A program made the position numbers and the translations under genes. This document shows, one piece after another, positions 24,230 to 32,199 of a stretch of DNA of 64,000 nt (position 1 is the first letter of the stretch; each line of letters begins with the position of its first letter). Below the pieces are notes generated by a model. The model saw only the letters and a list, made by a program, of their open reading frames with translations, had not been told where the DNA came from and searched no databases. Source of the stretch: Hymenobacter glacialis (GTDB lineage: Bacteria; Bacteroidota; Bacteroidia; Cytophagales; Hymenobacteraceae); contig NZ_MDZC01000123.1 of NCBI RefSeq assembly GCF_001816165.1, positions 108,912-172,911 on the forward strand. The letters run 5' to 3'.

Positions 24230-24656
24230 GGGCTTACGGGTTCCTAGCGGCGCTGCTCATGGTCAGAGGCTTCCGCGCTGCACTCTAAAAATGCTCGGTC
24301 CCGTTGCTTGTGGTTAGAACCATCTTTTTGAGTTTAAGAAACTCATCTGGTTGGTCAATTCCGTGAGCTTTGACTTTTAGTCGGGTTTTTTATACTCGTT
24401 AGCGCTTGTATGCACCTGTAATTGGGCGGCTGTTGGTAGTTTAGGGAAAGGAAGGCTCTGGTTAACTACCTGTCCACTGTGCCCCCTTTGTAATGTGCTT
24501 TTATTGTATTGTAAAATATTGACGGCAATTTGTTTGTGTGATTAAAAGTGCTGTTAGTAAAGTCTAATGAAGCGGTTTTTTAAATTGTGTGTACTCCAAC
24601 GGCCCCCTACATTTGAGAATCGTAATACTCCCGTTGCGCCTACTGATCCTCCTTTC
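24230..24656. other. Intergenic region upstream of pseI and the DUF6252-like lipoprotein
   Basis: This divergent spacer is AT-rich, especially 24300-24600, and shows no coding frame or repeat. It must hold promoter elements for both flanking genes. No RNA gene was recognised. Confidence 0.5.
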
Positions 24657-25241
24657 ATGAAAACCTACCCGCTGCTGCTCTTGCCCTTACTGGGCCTAAC
24701 CCAGTGCCTCATGCAGGGCGAAGGGGCCTACCCGGTCCAGCCGATGCCGGCCGCTACCCAAACCGGTGCCAATACCGCTGGCTGTTTCGTGGACGGCCAG
24801 CTCTGGGTCGCTCACTACTACAACACCACAATTGGGGCCATCAACCCCAAGCCCGTCTATGCCTGGTGGAACAACGCCTCGCTCGGTGGGCCCATCCTCT
24901 CGTTGAACCTCCTCAAGGACAATGCCGACCAGACACTGGTGCATCACGACACGTCCATGAACATCGAGCTGCCAGGCATCACCCGGGCCGGCACCTACGT
25001 GCTCGACCTGCGCCCCACCACCCGGGGCCGGGGCCCCAACGGCTACGCCGCGTTCACGCTTCGCAAGCCCACCCCCGACCAGGAATTTCTGACGGACGCC
25101 CAGCATACGGGCACCCTGGTCGTCACCCGGTTCGACACGATTTCCCGCGTCGTATCGGGCACGTTTGAGTTTACGGCCCGCCACGCTGCGACGGGCACCG
25201 TGGTGCGCGTCACCGAAGGCCGGTTCGACGCCACCTTGTAA
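24657..25241 (+). CDS. Predicted lipoprotein, DUF6252-like
   Basis: A 194-residue protein. Starting at 24657 (MKTYPLLLLPLLGLTQC) gives a short lipoprotein signal with Cys at residue 17; the longer frame from 24567 spoils it. The mature part is beta-rich and ends with VSGTFEFTARHAATGTVVRV and TEGRFDATL, the type of ending seen in DUF6252-like Bacteroidota lipoproteins, although the assignment is from memory of the pattern. The function is unknown. The gene points against the surrounding minus-strand glycan genes and splits pseI from the HAD gene, so it may be an insertion. Base composition is as GC-rich as its neighbours. Confidence 0.72.
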   Translation: MKTYPLLLLPLLGLTQCLMQGEGAYPVQPMPAATQTGANTAGCFVDGQLWVAHYYNTTIGAINPKPVYAWWNNASLGGPILSLNLLKDNADQTLVHHDTSMNIELPGITRAGTYVLDLRPTTRGRGPNGYAAFTLRKPTPDQEFLTDAQHTGTLVVTRFDTISRVVSGTFEFTARHAATGTVVRVTEGRFDATL

Positions 25242-25330
25242 GCGCTATCCCTGCGGCGACGGGTCCGGCGGGTGTTCCCCCCAACGGACGGCAATCGGAG
25301 GTCACTTAAACAGTAATTCAAACATACACC

Positions 25331-26026
25331 TCAAGCAGGCAGGTCCAGCGGTTGCCCGAACAGTGAAGCTATAAATTCCTGCGTCAGCTCGTCCAGCGAA
25401 TGAATGTGCCGGTGCGCCTCGTGCGCTTCATCAGCTTCCAGATGGGCATAATTGCCGCGCAGGATGCGGACGGTTTTAAACCCTAGCGGCTTGATGCCCA
25501 CGAAGTCCTTGCGGAGGTTGTCGCCCACATACAATACCTGATTTGGCGCCACGCCTTCGCGTTGGCAAATCAGCTGGAATACGTGCGGGTCGGGCTTGGC
25601 GCGGTGGCGGCCGTAGCGGTTGGTGAGGTAGGCGTGGCGCACGCGGCCGGCCAGCTGTAAGGCGGCTACTTTGCGGGTCTGCACCTCCTTGTGGCCATCC
25701 GTGACGAGGTATTGCGGCAGGGCCGCAAAGCGCGTGAGGCACCGCTCGGCATCGGGGAACAGCGTTAATTCGGGCTGGTGCTGGCGGTAGGCGCGTAGGC
25801 AGGCTGCTACCAGGGTTTTGCTCCAGCGCCCATGCTGCCGCAGCACGTTATCAAACACCTGCCCCCGGCCTTGCTCTGCCTCTTCGGCAATCATGCCCGC
25901 TGCCAACGCCTCGGCTGGAACCAGGAGTAGCGGGCTCAGAAACGCTGCCACGGCCCTGAAACCGCTATGCACGTAGCTGAGCTCGGGATAGAGCGTGTCG
26001 TCTAAGTCGAAAACGAGTATGGGCAT
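25331..26026 (-). CDS. HAD-superfamily hydrolase
   Basis: A 231-residue phosphatase-like protein. Motif I FDLDDTLYPE (residues 5-14) carries the nucleophile Asp and the acid Asp; motif II is around YLVTDG; motif III KPDPHVF and motif IV YVGDNLRKDF follow. The cap is small and helical, as in the subclass I/PynA-like group. The start at 26026 (MPILVFDLDDT) puts the nucleophile at its usual place. The longer frame begins within a palindromic repeat and is not real. In this locus a phosphatase could act on a sugar phosphate, but the substrate is not defined. Confidence 0.85.
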   Translation of the reverse strand: MPILVFDLDDTLYPELSYVHSGFRAVAAFLSPLLLVPAEALAAGMIAEEAEQGRGQVFDNVLRQHGRWSKTLVAACLRAYRQHQPELTLFPDAERCLTRFAALPQYLVTDGHKEVQTRKVAALQLAGRVRHAYLTNRYGRHRAKPDPHVFQLICQREGVAPNQVLYVGDNLRKDFVGIKPLGFKTVRILRGNYAHLEADEAHEAHRHIHSLDELTQEFIASLFGQPLDLPA

Positions 26027-26095
26027 GGGTTTGGTGGAAGCGGAGGGAGTTAAGGTAGCTGCTAAGACGGTTATCCAATTGGCCAAAAATACTCT

Positions 26096-26199
26096 GGCCG
26101 TCATGCCGAGCGGAGCCGAGGCATCTCGCATGCTTCGTTGCACTCGGCATTGATTACTGTGGCACGCGAGATGCCTCGGCTGCGCTCGGCATGACGGCC
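26096..26199. repeat. Dispersed palindromic repeat, family B, copy 3
   Basis: The left arm is GGCCGTCATGCCGAGCGGAG continuing CCGAGGCATCTCGC; the right arm is GCGAGATGCCTCGGCTGCGC continuing TCGGCATGACGGCC. It is the CC variant of the family A repeat (CATGCCGAGC in place of CATGCTGAGC). It sits between the HAD and fusion genes. Confidence 0.9.
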
Positions 26200-26240
26200 A
26201 AATTCTACTTCCTAAACGGATTCACTACTCCCGGCCAGCC

Positions 26241-28199
26241 CTACAGACCCACCGGACTAACAACATCGGCCGCGGCGCGAACCTGCCGGAGCGGCCCGGC
26301 TGCGGGCTGGAATGGAAACTCATCCAAATCCCCACCAGCGGCTTCCTGCAAAAACCAGAAAAACGAATCGACCCCTGCGGCAATGCCCAGCGTGGATGCG
26401 CCCCCAAACCGGCAGTTGCACTCGATAATCTGCAAATCGCCGTTGTCGTGAAGGAGGGCTTGGAGCACCAGCGGGCCGTAGAGGCCGAGCGCCTCCACCA
26501 TGGGAGTCAGCCGGGCCACCAGGGCCGGGTCGGGTAGCGTGGTGGTGACTTGGGATTCGCCGTGCACCACCACGTCGCGGGTGCGGGGTACCAGGCCGCG
26601 CACGGTGCCCCGGCGGTCCACGTAGGCATCCACACTGATTTCCTGGCCGGTCATAAACGGCTGAAAAATAGGGTCCTGCAGCAGGTTGGCGTGGGCCAGG
26701 GCTGCGGCCTCGGGCAGGTTCAGGCCCAGGCTGAGGGAGCCCGCGCCGTACTGCTCCTTCACCACAAATCCAGCGGTCGAATCAGGCTCGCTGCTACCCG
26801 GCAGCCCGTCAAGGCTGCGGGCGGTGGGGATAACGGGCAGGCCCTGCGCCGCCCCAAACATTGCAAAGTCCAGCTTGTCCAGGCAGCGCTGCACGGCTTC
26901 GGGCGCACTCACCAGCACGGCGATGCCGGCTTCGGCCAGGGCCTCCCGGTGCCGGCTCCAGAAGGTCAGCTCCCCGTCGCGGGTGGGGATGATGTGGCCG
27001 ATGCCCTGCTCCTGGCAATATTGAATAATGTGGGGCAGGTGCTCGTCGCTGGTGGCGGGCATCTGCCAGAAGCCATCGGTGAAGTGCTGGGCCAGGCAGG
27101 CACCGTTCATGTCGCCGCCTATGATTTTGATATCGGGGTGCAGGCACTGAGCGGCGGCGCGCACGGCCCGCACCAGCGGCACCTTGGCCGCCACGCTGCT
27201 GATGAGCACGTGGCCCGGCCCGCGGCTTAGTGGCGGCGCAGCGGCGCGGGACTTTTCGTAGGCAATAATTTCCGGAATGGCCGTTTCCAGCGTGGTCGGA
27301 GGCAGCCAATCTATCTGGCTCGACCACAGTGTCATGTCCGCCTGCGAGGCTTCGAAAGCAATGTCGGAAGCCACGTAGTTGGCGCGCATGCCGGGGAAAT
27401 TCTGCTGAAGAACTTCCACCACATCAGATACGCGGCGGGCCCGGCCGGTGCCCAGGTTGATGATGCCCGTCACGGTTTCGGCGGCCGCGAGGCGCAGCAG
27501 ACCCTCGGCCGTGTCGGCGGCGTAGAGGTAGTCGAAGAACGATTCTGCGCCGTACACCGTGATTTCTTCGCCGGCCAGCAGCATGCGCACCCAGCGCGAG
27601 GTGATGTCGCGCCCGTTGCGGCCGTAGCCGCGGTAGATGCGCGGAATGGCGGTGCTGAACTGCTCGCCCCGAAACGTTTGCAGGAAGCGTAGCTCAATTT
27701 CGTGGGCCAGCTTGGCCATGCCCGTCAGGTTGCGGGGCAGGATGGGGTCGTCTTCGCGCAGGCTGCGGGGCTGGGCGGGAACCTCCGTGAAGTTGTACAG
27801 CGCCGGGTCGTAGATGAGGTAGCTGGAGGCAAACACCACCCGCCGCAGCGAGGGCAGGTCCTTTTGCACCGTCATCAGGTGGTGGCTCAGGCGCACGTTG
27901 TGCTGGAAATTCTCCTCCCAAAAGCCGTAGGTCTCCGTGGAGCGCTCAAACGTGGCGGCCAGATGAATAAACACATCCGGCGCGAACGCGCCAATCTCCG
28001 CCTCGGTCAGGAAGTTCAGGTCGCCCTGGCGGTACCGGAAACGGGCCGGAAAGTCGGCGGGGCGGGGCTTCAGGTCGCCCACCAGCACCTCAATATCGGC
28101 GGGCAGGGCGGCCAGGCGGCGCACCATTTCCTGGCCGATAACACCGGCCCCGCCGCTGATAAAAATTCGTTTAAATGGCAGAATCAAAGGCTGTGGCAT
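26241..28199 (-). CDS. Fusion of NAD-dependent epimerase/dehydratase and ATP-grasp domains
   Basis: A 652-residue protein with two enzymes in one chain. Residues 10-315 form an extended SDR: GGAGVIG at 16-22, DLNFL, FASSYLIY at 123-130, and a site that aligns with the catalytic YxxxK but reads TGMAK (159-163), so Thr replaces the usual Tyr. Residues 330-652 form an ATP-grasp domain of the CarB/PylC type: FVVKEQYGAGSLSLGLN (478-494) for ATP, EISVDAY, and IIECNCRFGGASTLG (591-605) for metal. ATP-grasp enzymes join a carboxylate to an amine or similar nucleophile. It starts within the end of the GNAT gene (29-base overlap). A role in modifying the nonulosonate, for example amide formation, is an inference. 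Confidence 0.85.
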   Translation of the reverse strand: MPQPLILPFKRIFISGGAGVIGQEMVRRLAALPADIEVLVGDLKPRPADFPARFRYRQGDLNFLTEAEIGAFAPDVFIHLAATFERSTETYGFWEENFQHNVRLSHHLMTVQKDLPSLRRVVFASSYLIYDPALYNFTEVPAQPRSLREDDPILPRNLTGMAKLAHEIELRFLQTFRGEQFSTAIPRIYRGYGRNGRDITSRWVRMLLAGEEITVYGAESFFDYLYAADTAEGLLRLAAAETVTGIINLGTGRARRVSDVVEVLQQNFPGMRANYVASDIAFEASQADMTLWSSQIDWLPPTTLETAIPEIIAYEKSRAAAPPLSRGPGHVLISSVAAKVPLVRAVRAAAQCLHPDIKIIGGDMNGACLAQHFTDGFWQMPATSDEHLPHIIQYCQEQGIGHIIPTRDGELTFWSRHREALAEAGIAVLVSAPEAVQRCLDKLDFAMFGAAQGLPVIPTARSLDGLPGSSEPDSTAGFVVKEQYGAGSLSLGLNLPEAAALAHANLLQDPIFQPFMTGQEISVDAYVDRRGTVRGLVPRTRDVVVHGESQVTTTLPDPALVARLTPMVEALGLYGPLVLQALLHDNGDLQIIECNCRFGGASTLGIAAGVDSFFWFLQEAAGGDLDEFPFQPAAGPLRQVRAAADVVSPVGL

Positions 28200-28764
28200 A
28201 GTCGGTGGCCAGCTGGCCGTGCATCAGTGAGTCGGCAAAGGTATCCGGAGCCAGGCGCACATGCTGCCGCAAGCGGCCTTCGAGCCGGAAACCGGCTTCT
28301 TCCAGAATGGCCACGTGGGCAGGCCGGATGTCATAGGTCTCGGTAAACAAGCGGTTGAATTTCAGGCCGTGAAACGCGGCATCGCCCAGCAAACGCAGGT
28401 GGGCGCGAAACACGTTGTGGTACACCTCAGGGTCGGCCGCGCGGGTCGGGTCCATCAGAAAAGAAACTTCGGCGCGGCCATCGGGCCAGGAAATGTGAAC
28501 CAGGCCGCCGTAGGCTATCAACTCCTCGTTTTCCAGGAGTGAAAACAGCAGCTGGCCGGGTTGCTCCTGCTCAAACAGGGGCATCACCACGCGCTGGAAA
28601 TAGCCTTCCTGCTGCTCAGCCGTAAGTGGCGCGGCTTGCCGCAACACCTCCAGCTGGGCGTTGCGCCAGGCCCGTATGGGCTCCCGGTCTTCGTAGCGGA
28701 TGGGAACCAGCCGGTAGGCATTCCAGCGAAATTCAGGGTGTGGGAGGGGGCGGTAGGTGGTCAT
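28171..28764 (-). CDS. GNAT N-acetyltransferase, PseH candidate
   Basis: A 197-residue acyl-CoA transferase of the GNAT fold. The start at 28764 (MTTYRPLPHPEFRWNAYRL) is chosen because the longer frame to 28893 begins in a palindromic repeat. Visible family features are RLVPIRYEDREPIRAWRN (about 17-34), a central strand with IAYGGLVHISWPDGRAEVSF, and a C-terminal RPAHVAILEEAGFRLEGRLRQH (about 164-185), typical of sugar N-acetyltransferases. In the pseudaminic pathway PseH acetylates the 4-amino sugar produced by PseC, and this protein is the only GNAT in the locus. It overlaps the fusion gene by 29 bases. The specific substrate is inferred. Confidence 0.78.
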   Translation of the reverse strand: MTTYRPLPHPEFRWNAYRLVPIRYEDREPIRAWRNAQLEVLRQAAPLTAEQQEGYFQRVVMPLFEQEQPGQLLFSLLENEELIAYGGLVHISWPDGRAEVSFLMDPTRAADPEVYHNVFRAHLRLLGDAAFHGLKFNRLFTETYDIRPAHVAILEEAGFRLEGRLRQHVRLAPDTFADSLMHGQLATDYATAFDSAI

Positions 28765-28777
28765 GGTAGGTGTTGAA

Positions 28778-28882
28778 GGCACGTCATGCCGAGCGCAGCC
28801 GAGGCATCTCGCTCGCTTCTTTGCAATCGTGAGGATTACTGCAGCACGCGAGATGCCTCGGCTGCGCTCGGCATGACGTGCC
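28778..28882. repeat. Dispersed palindromic repeat, family B, copy 4
   Basis: The left arm is GGCACGTCATGCCGAGCGCA then GCCGAGGCATCTCGC; the right arm is GCGAGATGCCTCGGCTGCGC then TCGGCATGACGTGCC, a nearly perfect inverse. It lies between the GNAT gene and a methyltransferase gene. Confidence 0.9.
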
Positions 28883-28897
28883 TTTTCAGACATTCAA

Positions 28898-29641
28898 TTA
28901 CACCACCAGATACGAAATCAACGGATTAAGTGGGCTGCGGCGGAGGGCGTAGTTGGCTACCCCAAACACCTCGTCAAACGCCAGGGTTTCGCCTGGAAAT
29001 TCGGGGCAGTTCAGCTCGTCGAAGGCCACTATGGCGCCTTTGGTGAGGCGGGGCCGAATGGCTTCGAGGCAGGCCTTGGTGGGGGCGTAGATGTCGAAAT
29101 CGAAGTAGGCGAAGGCAATGACCGTTTCGGGGTGGTCTTTCAGGTAGCGGGGCACGGTTTCGGAGGCATCGCCGGCCACCAGCTCAAATTTGCGCTTGTG
29201 TGGTATGGGGCTGTCGGCTTGGTGCAGGGCCAGAATTTGGGTCAGGTACTCCTGGTAGTTCTCCGTCACTCCGTAGTCGCCTTCCTTCACCTTGTCGCCA
29301 TCCTTGGCATCTACTGAAGGAAACCCGTCGAAGGTGTCGAAGCCAATGATTTTGCGGTTGTAATTGAACGGCTCATAGATGCCGCGCAGGGCGTGCATCA
29401 GCGCCAGGTTCTGGCCCCAGCGCACGCCAAATTCCATGGCCACGCCGTGCACCGGAATGATTTGCTGGTAGAGCTCCGTGAAAAACAAGAGCCGCGAAAA
29501 CGTCTGCCGGTTCAGGTACAGGCCCAGATTGTTCAGCAACTCCGTGTTCGGAATCGGCGACTCGCGCAGGGTTTGGGCAAAATCTTCGCGCCGTGCCTGT
29601 TCAGGAGCCGACGCGCCACTGAGGACGGAAATGGAAGACAT
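28898..29641 (-). CDS. TylF/MycF-type class I methyltransferase
   Basis: A 247-residue SAM-dependent methyltransferase related to the macrocin O-methyltransferase (TylF) group, which methylates sugar hydroxyls. Motifs: VHGVAMEFGVRWGQNLALMH (about 65-84) is the SAM-binding region, IGFDTFDGFPS (about 98-108), and FAYFDFDIYAPTKACLEAI (about 175-193) contains the metal-binding Asp typical of this group; DELNCPEFPGET near 210 is also family-like. The protein probably methylates a hydroxyl on the glycan or a precursor. It is on the minus strand between two other locus genes with repeats on either side, so regulation is unclear. Confidence 0.78.
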   Translation of the reverse strand: MSSISVLSGASAPEQARREDFAQTLRESPIPNTELLNNLGLYLNRQTFSRLLFFTELYQQIIPVHGVAMEFGVRWGQNLALMHALRGIYEPFNYNRKIIGFDTFDGFPSVDAKDGDKVKEGDYGVTENYQEYLTQILALHQADSPIPHKRKFELVAGDASETVPRYLKDHPETVIAFAYFDFDIYAPTKACLEAIRPRLTKGAIVAFDELNCPEFPGETLAFDEVFGVANYALRRSPLNPLISYLVV

Positions 29642-29762
29642 TATTAGTGGTTAATGATTAACGAGTAGTGGTTAATTGTTGGTGGTCAGTGGATATGGTA
29701 AAAAACATGCAAGTAGCATTATCCGCTAAAAACAATTCACCACTAACCGTTAACCGCTACAA
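29642..29762. repeat. AT-rich inverted repeat between two methyltransferase genes
   Basis: Words like ATTAACGAGTAGTGGTTAAT near 29657 reappear as the reverse complement of AACAATTCACCACTAACCGT near 29731, at imperfect identity. The spacer has no promoter consensus that I could see. Confidence 0.5.
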
Positions 29763-30686
29763 CTAAATCGGTTGCAAAAATGCTACAATGCTGCGGCCCA
29801 GTCCAACGGCCGCCAGGCTTTCGTAGTAGGCGGCCACCGCCGGTACGGATGCCGTGTGCAGCAGAAAATTGTCCTGCTCGATGCGGGCGCGGTGGGCAGC
29901 CCGGCCGGCTTCGCGGTTCATTACGTAGTTCGTGGCCGGGTTCAGCAGGTTTAAGTCAATGGGCTGGTCGCCAAGTATTTTCTCCATGTTCCAGCCCGTG
30001 GCTTCGGCCAGGTTGCGCAGCCCGGCCTGGTTGAAATAGGAGAGGTGGTCGGGCAGTACCACCCAGAACGGGCGGTCTATCTTGCCGGTGTCCAGCAGAT
30101 GCTGCTGCAGGCTCGAAAAATCGTTGGGCACGTCCACCACCAGCACCCCGTTGGGCTTCACCAGGGTCCGGCAGAGACGCAGCAGTTCGGTGGGGTCCAG
30201 CACGTGCTCCAGCACGTTGTCCAGCCACAGCACGTCAAACTCGTGGCCCTCTAGGGCGAGCTTTTGGACCTGCTCGTAAAGGTCGCCGGTGCGAAGCTGA
30301 CCGCGCAGCTCCGGGTTGAATTGCTCCAAGGCATAGCTACTGAAATCCAGGCCCAACACGTCCCAGCCCTGCCGCTGAAAGTAAGCCAGGGCCCAGCCCT
30401 CGCCGCAGCCAATGTCCAGAAATGAGCTGGTGCTGTTCCACTCTGGGGAGGCCGAAGCGCCGTGCTGCTGGCCCGCCAAGCGAAGCTGGGCCAACACCCA
30501 GTGCCGCAGCCGCAGCTTGCCGTCGAGGTGCTCAAGCTCCTCCAGCGGGTATTCGGGCTGGTAGGTGGTCAGGTTTTCCTGGTAGTAGCGTTGGGCGTAG
30601 TAGTTCCGCAGCTCCTCGGGGCTGGGCTTGTTCTTGATTTCGTAGTAGCCGAACTCGTTCAGGCGCAGGGTATCGGGCAGGGTCAT
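29763..30686 (-). CDS. Class I SAM-dependent methyltransferase
   Basis: A 307-residue protein with a Methyltransf_23 type domain. SAM-binding motif I is FLDIGCGEGWALAYFQ (about 88-103). VLGLDFSSYALEQF follows, then LWLDNVLEHVLDPTELL (about 151-167) and VLVVDVPNDFSSLQQHL. The N-terminal 80 residues are charged and helical, and the C-terminal 80 include the YYESLAAVGLGRSIVAF end. It lies in the nonulosonate locus and its end overlaps the SpsF-like start by 4 bases (ATGA-type coupling), so it is likely to be translated with it. The methyl acceptor is not known; a glycan is likely from context. Confidence 0.8.
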   Translation of the reverse strand: MTLPDTLRLNEFGYYEIKNKPSPEELRNYYAQRYYQENLTTYQPEYPLEELEHLDGKLRLRHWVLAQLRLAGQQHGASASPEWNSTSSFLDIGCGEGWALAYFQRQGWDVLGLDFSSYALEQFNPELRGQLRTGDLYEQVQKLALEGHEFDVLWLDNVLEHVLDPTELLRLCRTLVKPNGVLVVDVPNDFSSLQQHLLDTGKIDRPFWVVLPDHLSYFNQAGLRNLAEATGWNMEKILGDQPIDLNLLNPATNYVMNREAGRAAHRARIEQDNFLLHTASVPAVAAYYESLAAVGLGRSIVAFLQPI

Positions 30687-31417
30687 GTAGTCTTCTGCTC
30701 AATGTGGGCGTTCAGGGCCATTATTTCCGGATGGGTTTCCAGCAAAGCGAGCAATTCCGGAATCGAAAGCCCGGCCGCACCGTGCTGCTCAATCAGGGTG
30801 CGCAGCACCTCGTAGTCCTCGGCGGTGTCGAGCGTGATGCGGAAGCGGCTGTAATCGCCGCCGGGCCATACCTCGTCGCGGTACACCACGCGCCCGGCCG
30901 TGGCGGCATTGGCTTTAAGGTAGGGCGTCACGTGCTCCCGCTCATACGGCAAGGTGGCGTTGGCATGGGCTTCGGCCAGCAGCTCCATAGAGAAAATCTC
31001 AAAATCGAGCCCGCGCGGAAACGTGCGCACAATGGCGTTGGAGCGGTACACCAGCGGGTTATCTTCCTCTAGAAACCGGCGCATGGCGTCCCCAATCAAG
31101 TGGCCATCCACCAGCGGGCAGTCGCTGGTGACCCGCACCACGGCGTCCAGGCCAAACTTGCGGGCCGTTTCGTAATAGCGCGCCAGCACGTCGGCTTCGC
31201 TGCCGCGGTGGTAAGGCAGGCCGCGGGCTTCGGCGTAGTCGGCCAGCACGTCATCGGCGGGCTCGGTAGTGGTGGCCAGCAGCACGGGCAGGCCACTTTG
31301 TTGCAGGCGGGCTACGTGGTAGTCGAGCAGGGGCCGGCCCGCTGCCGGCAGCAGCACCTTGCTGGGGAGTCGGGTGCTGCCCATGCGCACCTGGGAAATA
31401 ATGCCGGCGTGCTGCAT
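30683..31417 (-). CDS. SpsF/PseF-like cytidylyltransferase (CMP-nonulosonate synthetase candidate)
   Basis: A 244-residue nucleotidyltransferase of the COG1861 SpsF group, the probable CTP:nonulosonate cytidylyltransferase that makes the activated sugar. It has QVRMGSTRLPSKVLLPAAGR (residues 9-28), the nucleotide-binding RxGSxRLPxK word, LDYHVARLQQSG, VVRVTSDCPLVDG (about 100-112) and the metal-related GLDFEIFS near residue 143. The start at 31417 (MQHAGIISQVR) is one base into the preceding stop (TGATG). The true PseF type has similar motifs; I cannot separate the two by eye, so no gene symbol is given. It is flanked by methyltransferases. Confidence 0.78.
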   Translation of the reverse strand: MQHAGIISQVRMGSTRLPSKVLLPAAGRPLLDYHVARLQQSGLPVLLATTTEPADDVLADYAEARGLPYHRGSEADVLARYYETARKFGLDAVVRVTSDCPLVDGHLIGDAMRRFLEEDNPLVYRSNAIVRTFPRGLDFEIFSMELLAEAHANATLPYEREHVTPYLKANAATAGRVVYRDEVWPGGDYSRFRITLDTAEDYEVLRTLIEQHGAAGLSIPELLALLETHPEIMALNAHIEQKTT

Positions 31418-32070
31418 CAGCTGGCGGTTTTTTCGAGCAAGTACACCACGTCCTGGTTGCCGCGCTCGGCGTCGTTGATGTAGGGGTAGAGCTGCTGCTT
31501 CACCAGGCGCAGCTCGGGGAAATTGTCGATGAATACCTGCGCGAAGTTTGTCTTCCACAGGAAGCCTTCGTTGCCCCGGTACTTGATGGAAGTGGTTTCG
31601 GGGGCGTAGTACTCGAAGCCCATGATGTAGCGGCCCGAGCAGCGCACCATTTCGCCCATAATGCGCGGTAGGTCGTCGGGGGCAATGTGTATGAGCACGC
31701 CGTTGGTGCACACCACATCGAAGTAGCTGTCCTTAAACGGCAGGTCGAATCCGCTGCCCTGCAGGATATTGACGCCGCGCACAAAGTCGCGGGCTTTCTC
31801 CACAGCGTAGTGCTGCAGCTCCACGCCATAGAGGTTGGTGAAGCCCGCCGCCTGCAGGCCCACCAGCTGCATGCCGGTGTTGCAGCCCACTTCCAGAATG
31901 CGGGCATCGCGGGGTAGCTCGCCAAGGAATTCGGCGTTTATTTCCAGCTTGGTGTGGCCGTAGAGGTCGCGGTAAAACGCGTTCCATTCCTCCAGCGGGC
32001 GGGAGTTGCGGTCGGTGTATTCGCGGCCAAAGTCGCCGGCCCAGAAATCCTCTTGTTGGGTGTGCTGCAA
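31417..32070 (-). CDS. Pseudaminic acid biosynthesis-associated methylase
   Basis: A 217-residue class I methyltransferase of the small family found in nonulosonate clusters. The opening FWAGDFGREYTDRN (about 9-22) is characteristic. SAM motif I is ILEVGCNTGMQLVGLQ (about 58-73), followed by GVELQHYAVEKARDF, GSGFDLPFKDSYFDVVCTNG (about 105-124) and MGFEYYAPETTSIKYRG. The likely role is methylating the sugar or its precursor. It starts at 32070, upstream of which lie a palindromic repeat and pseC, and it overlaps the SpsF-like gene by one base, so the two should be translated together. The exact acceptor is unknown. Confidence 0.85.
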   Translation of the reverse strand: MQHTQQEDFWAGDFGREYTDRNSRPLEEWNAFYRDLYGHTKLEINAEFLGELPRDARILEVGCNTGMQLVGLQAAGFTNLYGVELQHYAVEKARDFVRGVNILQGSGFDLPFKDSYFDVVCTNGVLIHIAPDDLPRIMGEMVRCSGRYIMGFEYYAPETTSIKYRGNEGFLWKTNFAQVFIDNFPELRLVKQQLYPYINDAERGNQDVVYLLEKTAS

Positions 32071-32103
32071 AATGTAGGGGAATTAGAAAAGAGAGTTCAA
32101 GCC

Positions 32104-32193
32104 CGTCATGCTGAGCGGAGCAGAAGCATCTCTACTGCAATACTAATGAATTGCTTGCACGGTTGAGATGCTTCGGCTCCGCTCAGCATGACG
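32104..32193. repeat. Dispersed palindromic repeat, family A, copy 5
   Basis: The left arm CGTCATGCTGAGCGGAGC then AGAAGCATCTCTACTGC; the right arm GAGATGCTTCGGCTCCGC then TCAGCATGACG. The arms are slightly mismatched. It lies between the methylase and pseC. Confidence 0.9.
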
Positions 32194-32199
32194 TTCTTT

